Of a stretch of 64,000 nucleotides of DNA, positions 45,267 to 54,023 are shown in pieces. The stretch's first letter is position 1; each line of letters starts with the position of its first letter. The DNA is taken from positions 1 through 64,000 of the forward strand of contig CAZWLN010000006.1 in the NCBI GenBank assembly GCA_964634885.1, in the 5' to 3' direction. The stretch is from DAINRZ01 sp964634885 (GTDB taxonomy: Bacteria > Bacteroidota > Ignavibacteria > Kapaibacteriales > UBA2268). The notes under the pieces are model-generated. The model did not search any database. It was not told the origin of the DNA and was given only the letters and a program-made list of their open reading frames with translations. Both the position numbers and the translations under genes were made by a program.

Positions 45267-45668
45267 ATGTATAAAACAATTCTGATACCGCTCGATTGCT
45301 CAAAGGTTGACGACGTCATCATCGAACACATAATGAAACTCAGCTCCTACATGAATCCGGCCGTACTCCTGCTCCGGGCGCTCCATCACCATACACGCGA
45401 CGCACTAAGCTACTCTGAAAACGTAACCAATGAATATATGGAACAGCTTGTGAAGAAATTCAGCAATATCGGCATCAGGGCTGAAAGCATAATCGAGTAC
45501 GGCGACCCCGACGATGTAATTGCCCGTATTGCGGAAGAGAAGGAATGTGACCTTATCGCCTTTGCAACCCACGGACACAAGAAAGTAATGGACTTCGTGC
45601 TCGGCAGCGTAGTAGAGAAAGTACGCCACAGGACGAAAATACCCATCCTGCTGATTAATGCGGGCTGA
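45267..45668 (+). CDS. universal stress protein (UspA family)
   Basis: 133 residues. A Rossmann-like Usp fold: N-terminal YKTILIPLDCS and a C-terminal ATHGHKKVMDFVLGSVVEKV, corresponding to the ATP-binding G-x2-G-x9-G(S/T) loop. The first glycines are partly altered, so ATP binding is not certain. A GGGAG precedes the ATG. Co-transcribed with the Nramp gene, it may act as a regulator of metal uptake under stress (inference). Confidence 0.88.
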   Translation: MYKTILIPLDCSKVDDVIIEHIMKLSSYMNPAVLLLRALHHHTRDALSYSENVTNEYMEQLVKKFSNIGIRAESIIEYGDPDDVIARIAEEKECDLIAFATHGHKKVMDFVLGSVVEKVRHRTKIPILLINAG

Positions 45669-45721
45669 ATAGATTCGACGACGGTGCAAAAACCAGCTCT
45701 CAGGCAAATGAACTGCTATTA

Positions 45722-47194
45722 TTAAAACGGTTCTTCCCCGTCCACGTCCATGTTACCTATCGGTGGTGTATCAAACCTGAATTCGAGATTCTCAAAACGT
45801 GCATATTTATTGATGTAGGCGAGGCGCACGGTGCCGACAGGGCCGTTACGCTGCTTGCCGATGATTACTTCGGCAGTGCCGGCCGTAGGTGTCTTGTCTT
45901 CATACTGGGTAATGCCGTACACTTCGGGCCTGTTGATGAACATTACCACGTCGGCGTCCTGCTCGATGCTGCCGGACTCGCGGAGGTCAGAGAGCATCGG
46001 CCTCTTGTCGCTGCGGGACTCGACCGACCTGTTAAGCTGGGCCAGGGCGATTACCGGTACGTCTAATTCTTTGGCGAGCTGCTTCAAAGACCTGGATATC
46101 ATCGATATCTCTCGTTCGCGGCTTTCTGCTTTTGGTGGATGGAGGAACTGCAGGTAGTCGATGATTACCATTTCAATCTGGTATTCCGCTTTCAGCCTCC
46201 GGCACTTTGCCCTCAATTCGAGCAAACCGAGGGATGGGCTGTCGTCGATTACCATCGGCGCTTTTGCGAGGTGTCCCAGGTCTTTGACAATTTTATTAAT
46301 CTCTTCCTGGTTGACTTTGCCGCTTCTAAGTTTCTGCTGGTCAATCTTCGACTCGGCGCTGATGAGGCGCATTACAAGTTGTGGCGAGGCCATTTCGAGA
46401 GAGAAGAAGGCAACAGGCCTTTTGTATTCGACAGCGACGTTCCTTGCAATGGAAAGCGCAAGGGCTGTTTTACCCATCGACGGCCTGGCGGCAACAATGA
46501 TCAGGTCTGACTTCTGGAAACCGGTGAGCATATTGTCGAGTTCCTTGAATCCCGAAGGCACCCCCGTAAATTCGTTGCTGCCTTTCTCTGCAAGCCGCTG
46601 GATGATGTTCAGGGTATTGTGGGCCAGCTTGTTCAGCGGGCTGTATGTCTTGGTAAATCTTTTCTCTGCTATGGCAAATATGAGGGCTTCAGCTTTGTCA
46701 ATCTCTTCGAGAGCGTCGGAAGTTTCGTCGTAACAACTGCTAAGGATTGTTCCTGAAGTCTGTATCAACAGCCTCTTCAGGTATTTCTCCACGACAATCC
46801 TGGCGTGGAACTCAACGTTGGCAGACGTTGGAGTCTTTGTGTTGATGTCGGCAAGGTAAAGAGTGCCGCCGACAAACTCCAGCTTGTCCTTCTTTCTCAG
46901 CTCCTCGCTAAGAGTAACAATGTCCACATTGATTACTTTCTCAAACATGGAAAGTATTGCTTCGTAAATCATCTTATGCGCTTCGTTGTAGAAGCTGTCC
47001 GGTTCGATGATCTCGATGCACTTGGCAATGGCAGCCCTGTCGATCATCATGGCGCCGAGTACGGCCTGTTCGGCTTCGACGCTGTGAGGAGGAACAAAAT
47101 TGCCCACAGCGCCGTATGAGATTGTTTTGTTTTTCCCGTTCCTCTTTTTTGCCGGGGCAAGAGATGCCCGGTTCTGTAAGTCATTATATTCCAT
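45722..47194 (-). CDS. dnaB: replicative DNA helicase DnaB
   Basis: 490 residues. Residues ~30-180 are the DnaB N-terminal helical domain (PPHSVEAEQAVLGAMMID). The RecA-type helicase domain has a Walker A ARPSMGKTAL, Walker B VIIDYLQFL, the VPVIALAQLNRSVESR sensor and the late arginine-finger region KQRNGPVGT. It unwinds DNA at the fork and recruits primase. Its 5' side contains a cluster of DnaA-like boxes. A short basic leader (~10-28) precedes the core. Confidence 0.96.
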   Translation of the reverse strand: MEYNDLQNRASLAPAKKRNGKNKTISYGAVGNFVPPHSVEAEQAVLGAMMIDRAAIAKCIEIIEPDSFYNEAHKMIYEAILSMFEKVINVDIVTLSEELRKKDKLEFVGGTLYLADINTKTPTSANVEFHARIVVEKYLKRLLIQTSGTILSSCYDETSDALEEIDKAEALIFAIAEKRFTKTYSPLNKLAHNTLNIIQRLAEKGSNEFTGVPSGFKELDNMLTGFQKSDLIIVAARPSMGKTALALSIARNVAVEYKRPVAFFSLEMASPQLVMRLISAESKIDQQKLRSGKVNQEEINKIVKDLGHLAKAPMVIDDSPSLGLLELRAKCRRLKAEYQIEMVIIDYLQFLHPPKAESREREISMISRSLKQLAKELDVPVIALAQLNRSVESRSDKRPMLSDLRESGSIEQDADVVMFINRPEVYGITQYEDKTPTAGTAEVIIGKQRNGPVGTVRLAYINKYARFENLEFRFDTPPIGNMDVDGEEPF

Positions 47195-47316
47195 TGCAAT
47201 TGCCTTCTATTTCGTTATAATGCCATGTAGCCCGTTCCGCCCTTCAAGCGAAACGAATTACTTTTTTTCAAATTCCATTTCTGAGCAAACATAAGATAAA
47301 GGTATTACCAAGATTT

Positions 47317-47494
47317 TTGTCCACAAGGTTTTCCACATCTTTTCCATGCCAGGCGTAAAATTGTGGAAAAGTAATTATTTCCAAAATATAATAGCCTTTT
47401 AACTCTATGCCGCTAATATTTTATTCCGAGGCGATTATTATTGCAATAGTTTTAAAAAAATCATAATTTGAAATAAATATTTAACTGTGGAAAA
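47317..47494. promoter_or_regulatory. cluster of DnaA-box-like sites between dnaB and the FG-GAP gene
   Basis: The nonamer TTTTCCACA (consensus TTWTNCACA) occurs at 47329-47337, and its complement TGTGGAAAA at 47362-47370 and 47486-47494. A variant TTGTCCACA is at 47317-47325. Four sites in 178 bases of AT-rich DNA directly upstream of dnaB suggest DnaA control of dnaB or a replication-related region. The 327-base intergenic stretch holds no gene. Confidence 0.55.
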
Positions 47495-47521
47495 AATAAT
47501 TGATATGAAAAGGTTATGTTT

Positions 47522-50500
47522 ATGAAAACGAAAGTATTACGACAGGCAAACGGCATGAGTCGTTATTTGATAATTTCTGCTGTCCTGTTGATCTATTTAC
47601 TGGGGTTCAACAATGCAGGCGCCCAAAGCACAGACTGGATGAAAGACATCACTCACGAAGCGGGACTGGACTACGCAAGAGGCAGCAGGGTACTGGTAAT
47701 AGATATTAACAACGACAACTATCCCGACCTGATGTGGGGCACGGGCAATGCCAATCAAAACCATTATTATCTTATGCTCAATGTTGCCGACGAAGCCAAT
47801 CCCGGCAAAAGAAAATTCATCGACTTCACAAAGGAATCGGGAATTAACAAGAGCAGAGACACATCGCACGCCGAAAGGGTCATCGACATTGCAGCATTTG
47901 CCGATGTGGACAATGACGGCGATCTCGATGTCGTTACAAGCATATATTACCACAGGTGGGAATATATCAGCAATATCCTCGACACATACACAGACCGCTC
48001 GGAAGTACTGCTCAACGACGGTTCAGGCCATTTCACGCTTCTCGACAACAACGGGCTGACAAATATCGTAGCCGACCCTGACAGGCCTGTCGGCATCATT
48101 AACTCTACCGGCCTCTCTTTCCTCGACTTCGATCTCGACGGCAACATCGACCTCTATATTTCTACCTGGTTCAGCGACTACAAAGCCAATCTCGACCACA
48201 ACGGCAACGGCTATGTAATGCCCGACGTTCTTCTCAGAGGCAACGGGGACGGCACTTTCACCAAAGTGGAAAACAACGGTGTCCAGTCGGTTGAAATGCC
48301 GGAGTACGGCGTCAATGTAACAGACTGGAACAACGACGGATGGCAGGATATCTTTACTTGTGCCTATTGCAGGTCCGGCGGCAATCTTTACATGAACAAC
48401 CAAGACGGAACATTTTCGGACGTAGCTGCCACTGCCAACTACAGCGGCCAGATTATGGCCGGCGACAACGGCCAGGCCCTGTGCAACTGGGAGGCAATCC
48501 CCGCCGACTTCGACAACGACGGCGACATGGACTTCCTTCAGGTACAGGTCCACGGCGGCTATGACAATAAAGAAGGAAGGACCCACGTTACAATCAACGA
48601 AGGCCCCGACAGCAATTACAAACTTGAGTGGGCCGTTGACAGGCTCAGGAGAAAAGCGCCCTCCAACAGCCATGTCTCCGACCAGGGCGGCGAATGGTTC
48701 GACCTGAACGGCGATGCAAGGCTGGACATTGCCCTCGGACAAATGGGCTATCCCGCACCAAATACCCAGGGCCAGGAAAGGCTCTATATATGCCTGCAGA
48801 ACGACACTGCATATTTCGATGACATTACGACGGCGCTGGGCCTGTTCAACCTGAAGGAAGGCCATTCCCCCGAACCCGGCGACTTCGACCTGGACGGCGA
48901 CCAGGACCTGTTCATCAGCAGGCAGATCAGGGATACTACTGTAAAAGACACTGTCATCGACGGCAAAGACACCACTCTTAAGATCATCAGCAACTATATG
49001 CTTGTTACACTTCTGAGAAACGACATCGGCAACAAGAACAACTGGGTTTCCGTCAAACTCGATGCACCCCAGGGCTGCAACAAAGCTGCCATCGGCGCCA
49101 GGGTCAGGGTCTTCTCCGACGGCGTCGCACAGATCAGGGAAATACAGGGCGGGCTGGGCCACTTTGCCAATATGCAGCCTTTCATTATGAATTTCGGCCT
49201 GAAGGACAAAAATCGGATCGATTCAGTTGTCGTTACATGGCCGATGAAGCAAAACAACAAGACTACGGTTTACAACCCGCCTATGAATTCTGTTATTGAG
49301 ATCGGGCAGAGCGGATTGAAACCCGGTTTGGTGAAGAATTGGACCGGCACAAAGCCTGTCATTGCCGTCAGCAAACCCTATGTAGGCTATGCCAAAGTAC
49401 CGGCGGGCACAACACAGGAATCTTCCATAGACATCAGTAATATCGGCGATGCGCCATTAACACTGTCTGGCCTTAAGCTTACCGGTAACAATACGACCTT
49501 TTACAGCTTAGTTAACAACCTGGACGGTACCACACTACAGCCGGGAGAGTCCAAAACACTGAATGTTAATTTTGCACCGAACAAGCGCCTGGTTTACAAA
49601 TCGACTATCGAGGTCAAGTCCAATGCTTTCAACCAGCCCGTAAAGAATATCGACATCATCGGCAACGGATACGAACCCGCCCCGGTCATCTCCCTGAACA
49701 GCACCGATTTCAGGTGGGACTCACTGTTCATCGGCAGCAACGCTAAACGTACACTCAAGATAACCAATTCCGGCGATCAGGACCTTGTGGTTTCAGATAT
49801 TAATTTCAAGGACAACGGCCAGAATGTATTTTCTTTCAGCGGTAACAATAAGGACATCACAATCCAATCGGGAAAAAGCTACGATCTCGAAATAACATAC
49901 ACACCCGTGGCCGGTAAAAAATGGGAAAGCCCTGATACATATAAAGGCACAATTGTAGTAACTTCCAACGGTTACAATTCCGAAACAGGAGAAAAGTTAA
50001 CTGTCAGCGAAGTCTCTCTTACAGGCTACACAAACGGGCCGGCTCCCGAACTTGCAATCAGCTCCAAAAGCCTGATAATGGGCAATGCATATATCGATTC
50101 GACAGTAGTAAAAAATGTCATTATCAGCAATCCCGGCAACAGTCCGCTGACTGTTTTCAGCATTGTCGAGGAAGACGACACACTGAACGCCTTCTCATTG
50201 GACGTAACAACTCCTTTCGAGCTGCCCGCCCATGGTTCGAAGACGATTGAAGTAACTTTTACTCCGCATGCCGTACAGTCATACAATTGCGCTGTAACTG
50301 TTTCTTCCAACGCCTATACCGACTCGGTGAAGGTATTCAGAATAAAAGGTAATTGCCCCATCCAGGATGTCATCGACTATGTTGACGACGGTTCGGTCCA
50401 GGTTGTCCCCAACCCGGCGACAGACAATGCCGACATCGTGTTTAATGTTCCGATGGATGTACTTTCAATAGACATCGTGGACATCTTAGGCAATACGGTA

Positions 50501-50641
50501 AAATCAATCAATGACCCCTCGGTTATCGGCGAAACCGGCAGGTTGACACTTGACCTCAGTACAATTGCCAATGGCTCCTACATGATTGTAATCAGGCAGA
50601 ACAGGTTCAGCAAGATAATCCCCCTGAAGGTTATAAAGTAG
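47522..50641 (+). CDS. FG-GAP/VCBS, ASPIC/UnbV and Ig-like protein with T9SS sorting domain
   Basis: 1039 residues from the ATG with AAAAGG 8 bases upstream. Signal peptide ~1-33. Residues ~35-470 contain seven or so FG-GAP/VCBS-type calcium-binding repeats (DINNDNYPDL, DVDNDGDLDV, DFDLDGNIDL, DWNNDGWQDI, DFDNDGDMDF, DFDLDGDQDL). Residues ~500-600 match an ASPIC/UnbV domain (GARVRVFSDG ... IQGGLGHFANMQ). Three choice-of-anchor-D domains and a type A T9SS sorting domain (VVPNPATDN ... GSYMIVI ... KVIK) complete it. A large surface adhesin or binding protein; partner unknown. Confidence 0.9.
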   Translation: MKTKVLRQANGMSRYLIISAVLLIYLLGFNNAGAQSTDWMKDITHEAGLDYARGSRVLVIDINNDNYPDLMWGTGNANQNHYYLMLNVADEANPGKRKFIDFTKESGINKSRDTSHAERVIDIAAFADVDNDGDLDVVTSIYYHRWEYISNILDTYTDRSEVLLNDGSGHFTLLDNNGLTNIVADPDRPVGIINSTGLSFLDFDLDGNIDLYISTWFSDYKANLDHNGNGYVMPDVLLRGNGDGTFTKVENNGVQSVEMPEYGVNVTDWNNDGWQDIFTCAYCRSGGNLYMNNQDGTFSDVAATANYSGQIMAGDNGQALCNWEAIPADFDNDGDMDFLQVQVHGGYDNKEGRTHVTINEGPDSNYKLEWAVDRLRRKAPSNSHVSDQGGEWFDLNGDARLDIALGQMGYPAPNTQGQERLYICLQNDTAYFDDITTALGLFNLKEGHSPEPGDFDLDGDQDLFISRQIRDTTVKDTVIDGKDTTLKIISNYMLVTLLRNDIGNKNNWVSVKLDAPQGCNKAAIGARVRVFSDGVAQIREIQGGLGHFANMQPFIMNFGLKDKNRIDSVVVTWPMKQNNKTTVYNPPMNSVIEIGQSGLKPGLVKNWTGTKPVIAVSKPYVGYAKVPAGTTQESSIDISNIGDAPLTLSGLKLTGNNTTFYSLVNNLDGTTLQPGESKTLNVNFAPNKRLVYKSTIEVKSNAFNQPVKNIDIIGNGYEPAPVISLNSTDFRWDSLFIGSNAKRTLKITNSGDQDLVVSDINFKDNGQNVFSFSGNNKDITIQSGKSYDLEITYTPVAGKKWESPDTYKGTIVVTSNGYNSETGEKLTVSEVSLTGYTNGPAPELAISSKSLIMGNAYIDSTVVKNVIISNPGNSPLTVFSIVEEDDTLNAFSLDVTTPFELPAHGSKTIEVTFTPHAVQSYNCAVTVSSNAYTDSVKVFRIKGNCPIQDVIDYVDDGSVQVVPNPATDNADIVFNVPMDVLSIDIVDILGNTVKSINDPSVIGETGRLTLDLSTIANGSYMIVIRQNRFSKIIPLKVIK

Positions 50642-50663
50642 AAAAAACAGAATGACTCAATGA

Positions 50664-50706
50664 AAAGTGGGAATTTCAGCAATGAGGTTCCCACTTTGTT
50701 TTTTAA
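50664..50706 (+). terminator. intrinsic terminator
   Basis: AAAGTGGGAA pairs with TTCCCACTTT over 10 base pairs with a 14-base loop, followed by GTTTTTTT. It starts 22 bases after the FG-GAP stop and, on the opposite strand, may also serve the metallophosphoesterase transcript. Confidence 0.88.
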
Positions 50707-50712
50707 AGGCAA

Positions 50713-51516
50713 TCAATAATTGCCGTGAAAGTCGGCGTCGTAATCCCACCGGGCATCCCTTCCCGGGTCGATTACCCTGTGTTCTCCGGGGGCATCCTGT
50801 TTCTTTGTCGTCGAACCGCCATCATAGCATCGGGGAATGTTCCAGGCACCGTTTCTTTTTTTCCCGTGGTGCATATGCCCGTACAACAAAGCGTGGACAT
50901 AGGGCGATTCTTTGTCTTGATTGTACTTCATGATCAACCGCCCGAGAGCTTCGCTGTCCTTAAGCTTGTGCGAGAAACCCGTTTCAAATGGATGATGGTG
51001 CAGGTAAACAATCCTGTACAGGCAATTGCGCACTTCCGGCGACGACAGCATCAGGTCCAAACGCTGAAGCTGTGCTTCGCCGAGCTCGCCGTCCGCACCG
51101 ATCCTGTCAAAGAAGTTCAGCTCTTCTTCCATCGAATCGAGCCCAATGAAAGCGAGGTCGCCATCCTGGTCTCCGGCAATGTCAAGTTTGGGATAGATGA
51201 TGTCGGGATTTTTGAAATAAATATTCTTGAACAGCGGTACGAATTTTTTGTCGGAACAGACACCATTGCCGTAGTCATGGTTGCCGGGAACGACCAATAC
51301 CCGATAGCCTGTTTTACAGAGGCTTTCGACATAAGAAAAGGCTTTTTGATGGGCGCCGTTTTCATAGGCATTATTGACGAGGTCTCCGGTAATCACAATT
51401 ATGTAATCTTCAGGCGGCTGTTTTGTAAACATCATATTCATCAGGATGAGAGAGAAACGCTCTTCAAGGTCTTCGTACCCGATGTGGAGGTCGCTGAAGT
51501 GAATTATTTTTTTCAT
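50713..51516 (-). CDS. calcineurin-like metallophosphoesterase
   Basis: 267 residues. All metallophosphoesterase motifs are visible: DLHIG (D9, H11) at the start, GDLVNN, GNHD, the H-rich HHHPFETG, and GHMHHGKKR near the C-terminus. The family hydrolyses phosphodiester or phosphomonoester bonds in cyclic nucleotides, nucleic acids or proteins. The class is closest to the CpdA-like/3',5'-cyclic nucleotide group by the compact layout, though I cannot assign a substrate. It is the last gene of the run of minus-strand genes, 162 bases after the YEATS-like gene. Confidence 0.85.
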   Translation of the reverse strand: MKKIIHFSDLHIGYEDLEERFSLILMNMMFTKQPPEDYIIVITGDLVNNAYENGAHQKAFSYVESLCKTGYRVLVVPGNHDYGNGVCSDKKFVPLFKNIYFKNPDIIYPKLDIAGDQDGDLAFIGLDSMEEELNFFDRIGADGELGEAQLQRLDLMLSSPEVRNCLYRIVYLHHHPFETGFSHKLKDSEALGRLIMKYNQDKESPYVHALLYGHMHHGKKRNGAWNIPRCYDGGSTTKKQDAPGEHRVIDPGRDARWDYDADFHGNY

Positions 51517-51556
51517 AAATATTTCTCAATCGAGTGTGCAAACCTGTAACCGAACT

Positions 51557-51685
51557 ATGCCTCAAATTACCGATTCATTCAGTAAAAAACAAAAAATATT
51601 AGATACATGCCGGAAAAATCTTCCGGATGCACAGGAAATGCTGCAACAGCTTAGTCAGAGGGGCGTGTCTGCCGTTTGTCAGTGA
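51557..51685 (+). CDS. possible small ORF (42 residues), doubtful
   Basis: An open frame on the plus strand encodes a 42-residue polar peptide starting MPQITDSFSKKQ and ending VSAVCQ. It lies in the gap between the minus-strand metallophosphoesterase and YEATS-like genes and overlaps the stop of the latter by a few bases. No Shine-Dalgarno is apparent. It may be chance. Confidence 0.2.
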   Translation: MPQITDSFSKKQKILDTCRKNLPDAQEMLQQLSQRGVSAVCQ

Positions 51686-52068
51686 GTCTTGATTGCGTCG
51701 AGAGCTTTAATTATTTCAGCATTAGAAGTACCTTTGTACTTTTCAAACAACAGAGCCGAGAGCTGCTGCTTTTCCCTTACCAGTTCGTTACCGATCTGTA
51801 CATCGACGATAAGAGGGTAATCACCATAGGTAGTAGTCCTGATTTCATATTGTTTTTCCCTGTCGTCGGATTCACGTAAGGAATCATAGTATGACCGGTC
51901 CAGCCTGTATATGACATTTCGTATGTTGGGATTGGCTGAATTCAGGAATATCCTGATCTCGTAATGGTTGAGGTTCTCTCCCTGATGAATGATGGGATTG
52001 CCCTGCGCGTCGAGCAACAGTTCCGCGCCGACCAGCCCTTCGACCTTTTCCCGGAAATAGCGGTTCAT
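51679..52068 (-). CDS. prokaryotic YEATS-like (pYEATS) domain protein
   Basis: 129 residues. The segment HYEIRIFL ... IRNVIYRLDRSYYDSL ... YEIRTTTYGDYPLIVDVQI has the strand pattern of YEATS/pYEATS immunoglobulin-like domains: a YxLxxSY strand and the YG(D/E)(F/Y) turn before a beta hairpin. pYEATS domains occur in NTPase-dependent bacterial conflict systems and often sit next to short transmembrane proteins. The start codon overlaps the upstream two-TM gene's stop (ATGA), so the two are translationally coupled. Recognition is by eye; a TerD-, Tellurite- or unrelated Ig-like fold is an alternative. Confidence 0.55.
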   Translation of the reverse strand: MNRYFREKVEGLVGAELLLDAQGNPIIHQGENLNHYEIRIFLNSANPNIRNVIYRLDRSYYDSLRESDDREKQYEIRTTTYGDYPLIVDVQIGNELVREKQQLSALLFEKYKGTSNAEIIKALDAIKTH

Positions 52069-52652
52069 AGCCTTTCCCTCCTTTCCGTTTCCGGAATAGT
52101 GATTTTCCAGCTTTTACTGTGTTCCCTGATCGTGTTTTGTATGTAGGTGTCGATTTCATTCCTGCACTTGTCTTTGGCAGCGATGATGTCCCAACCGTCT
52201 GCTTCGTAGGCGACGGCATTATTACACAGTAAATTGAGCTGTTCCATCGGGTCTTCCTGGTCGAGGCAGGCATGGAAGCTGACTTCCAGGCGGCTGAAAG
52301 ATCCGGCCAGGCTGATGGATTTCATCGCTTTTTCTTCGACTTTCATCTGTTTGTAGAATGTCATCATTAAAAGCAGTAAAGCGTAAACGATTAACAGAAC
52401 GATGAGCAGCCAGGCCGGAAGATTGCCGTATTCCCTGAATATTCCACTCAGTGTCAGGTCGTTGTTCGTTTCGGCAAGGATGTTTGAAATGGGGTTGGAT
52501 ACTCCCAGGGTGGTAAGCACGGAAGCCAGCATGACAATGTACTTGTAAAACAGGTACAATTTGACCTCTGTCCTGTTTTTTGCCATTTTGCCCCTGACAA
52601 TCCTTTGGGAGATTTGCTCGATTTTGTTTTCAATCGGATTTGATGAGGCCAT
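52065..52652 (-). CDS. two-TM protein, SLATT/YLATT-like
   Basis: 195 residues from the ATG with GGAG six bases upstream. A basic N-terminal helix (~1-30) is followed by two predicted membrane helices (FYKYIVMLASVLTTLGVS at ~31-48 and PAWLLIVLLIVYALLLLMMTF at ~78-98) and a C-terminal helical cytosolic part. The plan resembles the SLATT and YLATT (YEATS-associating TM) families. The overlap with the pYEATS-like gene supports a shared complex in the membrane. The family assignment is tentative. Confidence 0.55.
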   Translation of the reverse strand: MASSNPIENKIEQISQRIVRGKMAKNRTEVKLYLFYKYIVMLASVLTTLGVSNPISNILAETNNDLTLSGIFREYGNLPAWLLIVLLIVYALLLLMMTFYKQMKVEEKAMKSISLAGSFSRLEVSFHACLDQEDPMEQLNLLCNNAVAYEADGWDIIAAKDKCRNEIDTYIQNTIREHSKSWKITIPETERRERL

Positions 52653-52734
52653 TGCAAACTCCAAATAGATTATTAAGTGTATATTGAATTATTTCAAATT
52701 AATAATCAAATTTTGAAAATTGATCATTCAAAAG

Positions 52735-53718
52735 CTATTTCCATCTTGTGATTATTTTATTGTTGCCGTCAACAATTGTAGAGTTCTTTTCAATGAAGAT
52801 TATTTCCTCGGGTTTATATTGCAGGATATTATTCTTGTAGCATTGGTCGAAGTTCCTGACTGAACTGCCTTGAACATAAACCTCATCCTTTTTATCCTGA
52901 AGAAACGCCGTAAAAGCTTTGTCCGGCTTCTTGATGCCCTGCATAATATAGTATTCGTTCAGCCTCCTGTAAATTTTCGGGAAATTGACTTTGCCTGTTG
53001 TTTCCTTTTTGAGCGTAGATGTCCTTTTTCCGGGGCTAAGGTGAATCAGTTTGTCGTTGAAGTCGATTATCTTTTGCTCGTCGTGTTTCCAGATACCTGC
53101 CTTTTTACTTCTTGCCAGCGTAACTGCTTTTACAATGTCCTTTTTTTCAGGTGTAGTCATGGAATTGTAAAAGGCCGGATAGGCCAGTCCGTTTTCTGCC
53201 AGCCAGTTAACAATGCTTATTTCTTTTTTACCGACGACAATTAACACGTCACCTATAAACCTACCATAGCAATCGACGACATCTGAAGGTATGTCGATAT
53301 TATAAGAGATGAAACTGGCGTCGAGCGGATTTTTACCGAGGGCTTGCAGCATGTCATGCAACGACGCCGCAGCCGTTTCGCCGTAGAACTGCCGGTACTG
53401 TTGCGAATTGCGCAGTTTTTGTGCTGCCGTCAGGTTCTTTCTCCCGAACTGTTTGTAGTGCAGTTCGGGTGCATCGACACCCTGGAGCCTTATTGTAATC
53501 GCCTTCCGGTTCACATTGAATAGCTTCTTTTTAACGCCCTTGGCAATACAGTAACTATCGTAGAATACGTTGCTCACGATTGATTTATTATTATCATCGG
53601 TGAAAACCACAGGTTTTTTTGCAGGGTCGATTTTGAGTTTGAGAGTGTCGGCGTCCGAATCTTTTTCGGGAAAGAACTGGCTGACATCGATTGTACCGGT
53701 TATTTTCAGAATACCCAT
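52735..53718 (-). CDS. staphylococcal-nuclease-like (SNase) domain protein
   Basis: 327 residues from the ATG with GGAG six bases upstream. Residues ~60-220 match the SNase/thermonuclease fold: AITIRLQGVDAPEL, then DCYGRFIGDVLI (the RD/E region), VNWLAENGLAYPAFY and ARSKKAGIWKHD. The catalytic pattern is partly altered, and it lacks a signal peptide, so secretion is not indicated. A C-terminal ~95 residues (YRRLNEYYIMQGIKKPDK ... IDGNNKIITRW-type end) is unrecognised. 83 bases upstream of the two-TM gene on the same strand. DNA/RNA nuclease activity is probable but unproven. Confidence 0.7.
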   Translation of the reverse strand: MGILKITGTIDVSQFFPEKDSDADTLKLKIDPAKKPVVFTDDNNKSIVSNVFYDSYCIAKGVKKKLFNVNRKAITIRLQGVDAPELHYKQFGRKNLTAAQKLRNSQQYRQFYGETAAASLHDMLQALGKNPLDASFISYNIDIPSDVVDCYGRFIGDVLIVVGKKEISIVNWLAENGLAYPAFYNSMTTPEKKDIVKAVTLARSKKAGIWKHDEQKIIDFNDKLIHLSPGKRTSTLKKETTGKVNFPKIYRRLNEYYIMQGIKKPDKAFTAFLQDKKDEVYVQGSSVRNFDQCYKNNILQYKPEEIIFIEKNSTIVDGNNKIITRWK

Positions 53719-54023
53719 CTTGAACTCCAATGTATAGACAAACAACAGTTAAAAAATCTATTTTCACATTCAATACATTACGCAGTTCATGCTTTTCATG
53801 GCCGGCGGTTCGTCAATCATTAACCGGCGCCGGTAGTAACAAATCACTTAATAATCAAATATTTATAATAATCAATAATAAAAAATGCAAAATACAATAC
53901 TAATTTATGAATTGTACTACTGATTTTCTACTGATAAATTACTGATAAATTACTGATATAAATAGGGGTATAAGCCTGGGGCCCTGCTGCCGGTCAATTC
54001 CGGATTCAACCGTCAGAGGTATC
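53719..54023. repeat. AT-rich spacer with short tandem repeat
   Basis: 305 gene-free bases. At ~53917-53960 the 11-base word ACTGATAAATT is repeated, with a degenerate first copy (ACTGATTTTCT) and a final ACTGATATA. The end of the array also contains TTACTGATATA, the word seen in the inverted repeat before the lipoprotein gene (40151). Function is unknown; it may mark the promoter region of the SNase-like gene. Confidence 0.6.

Noticed and set aside
48023..49162. Long antisense open frame (379 codons) under the FG-GAP gene
   Set aside because: It lies wholly within the clearly coding FG-GAP/UnbV gene, has no ribosome site or recognisable domain, and arises from the GC-rich Asp/Asn codons of the calcium repeats.
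51557..51685. 42-codon plus-strand frame between the metallophosphoesterase and pYEATS-like genes
   Set aside because: No ribosome site, short, and it overlaps the end of a gene on the other strand; listed only as doubtful.
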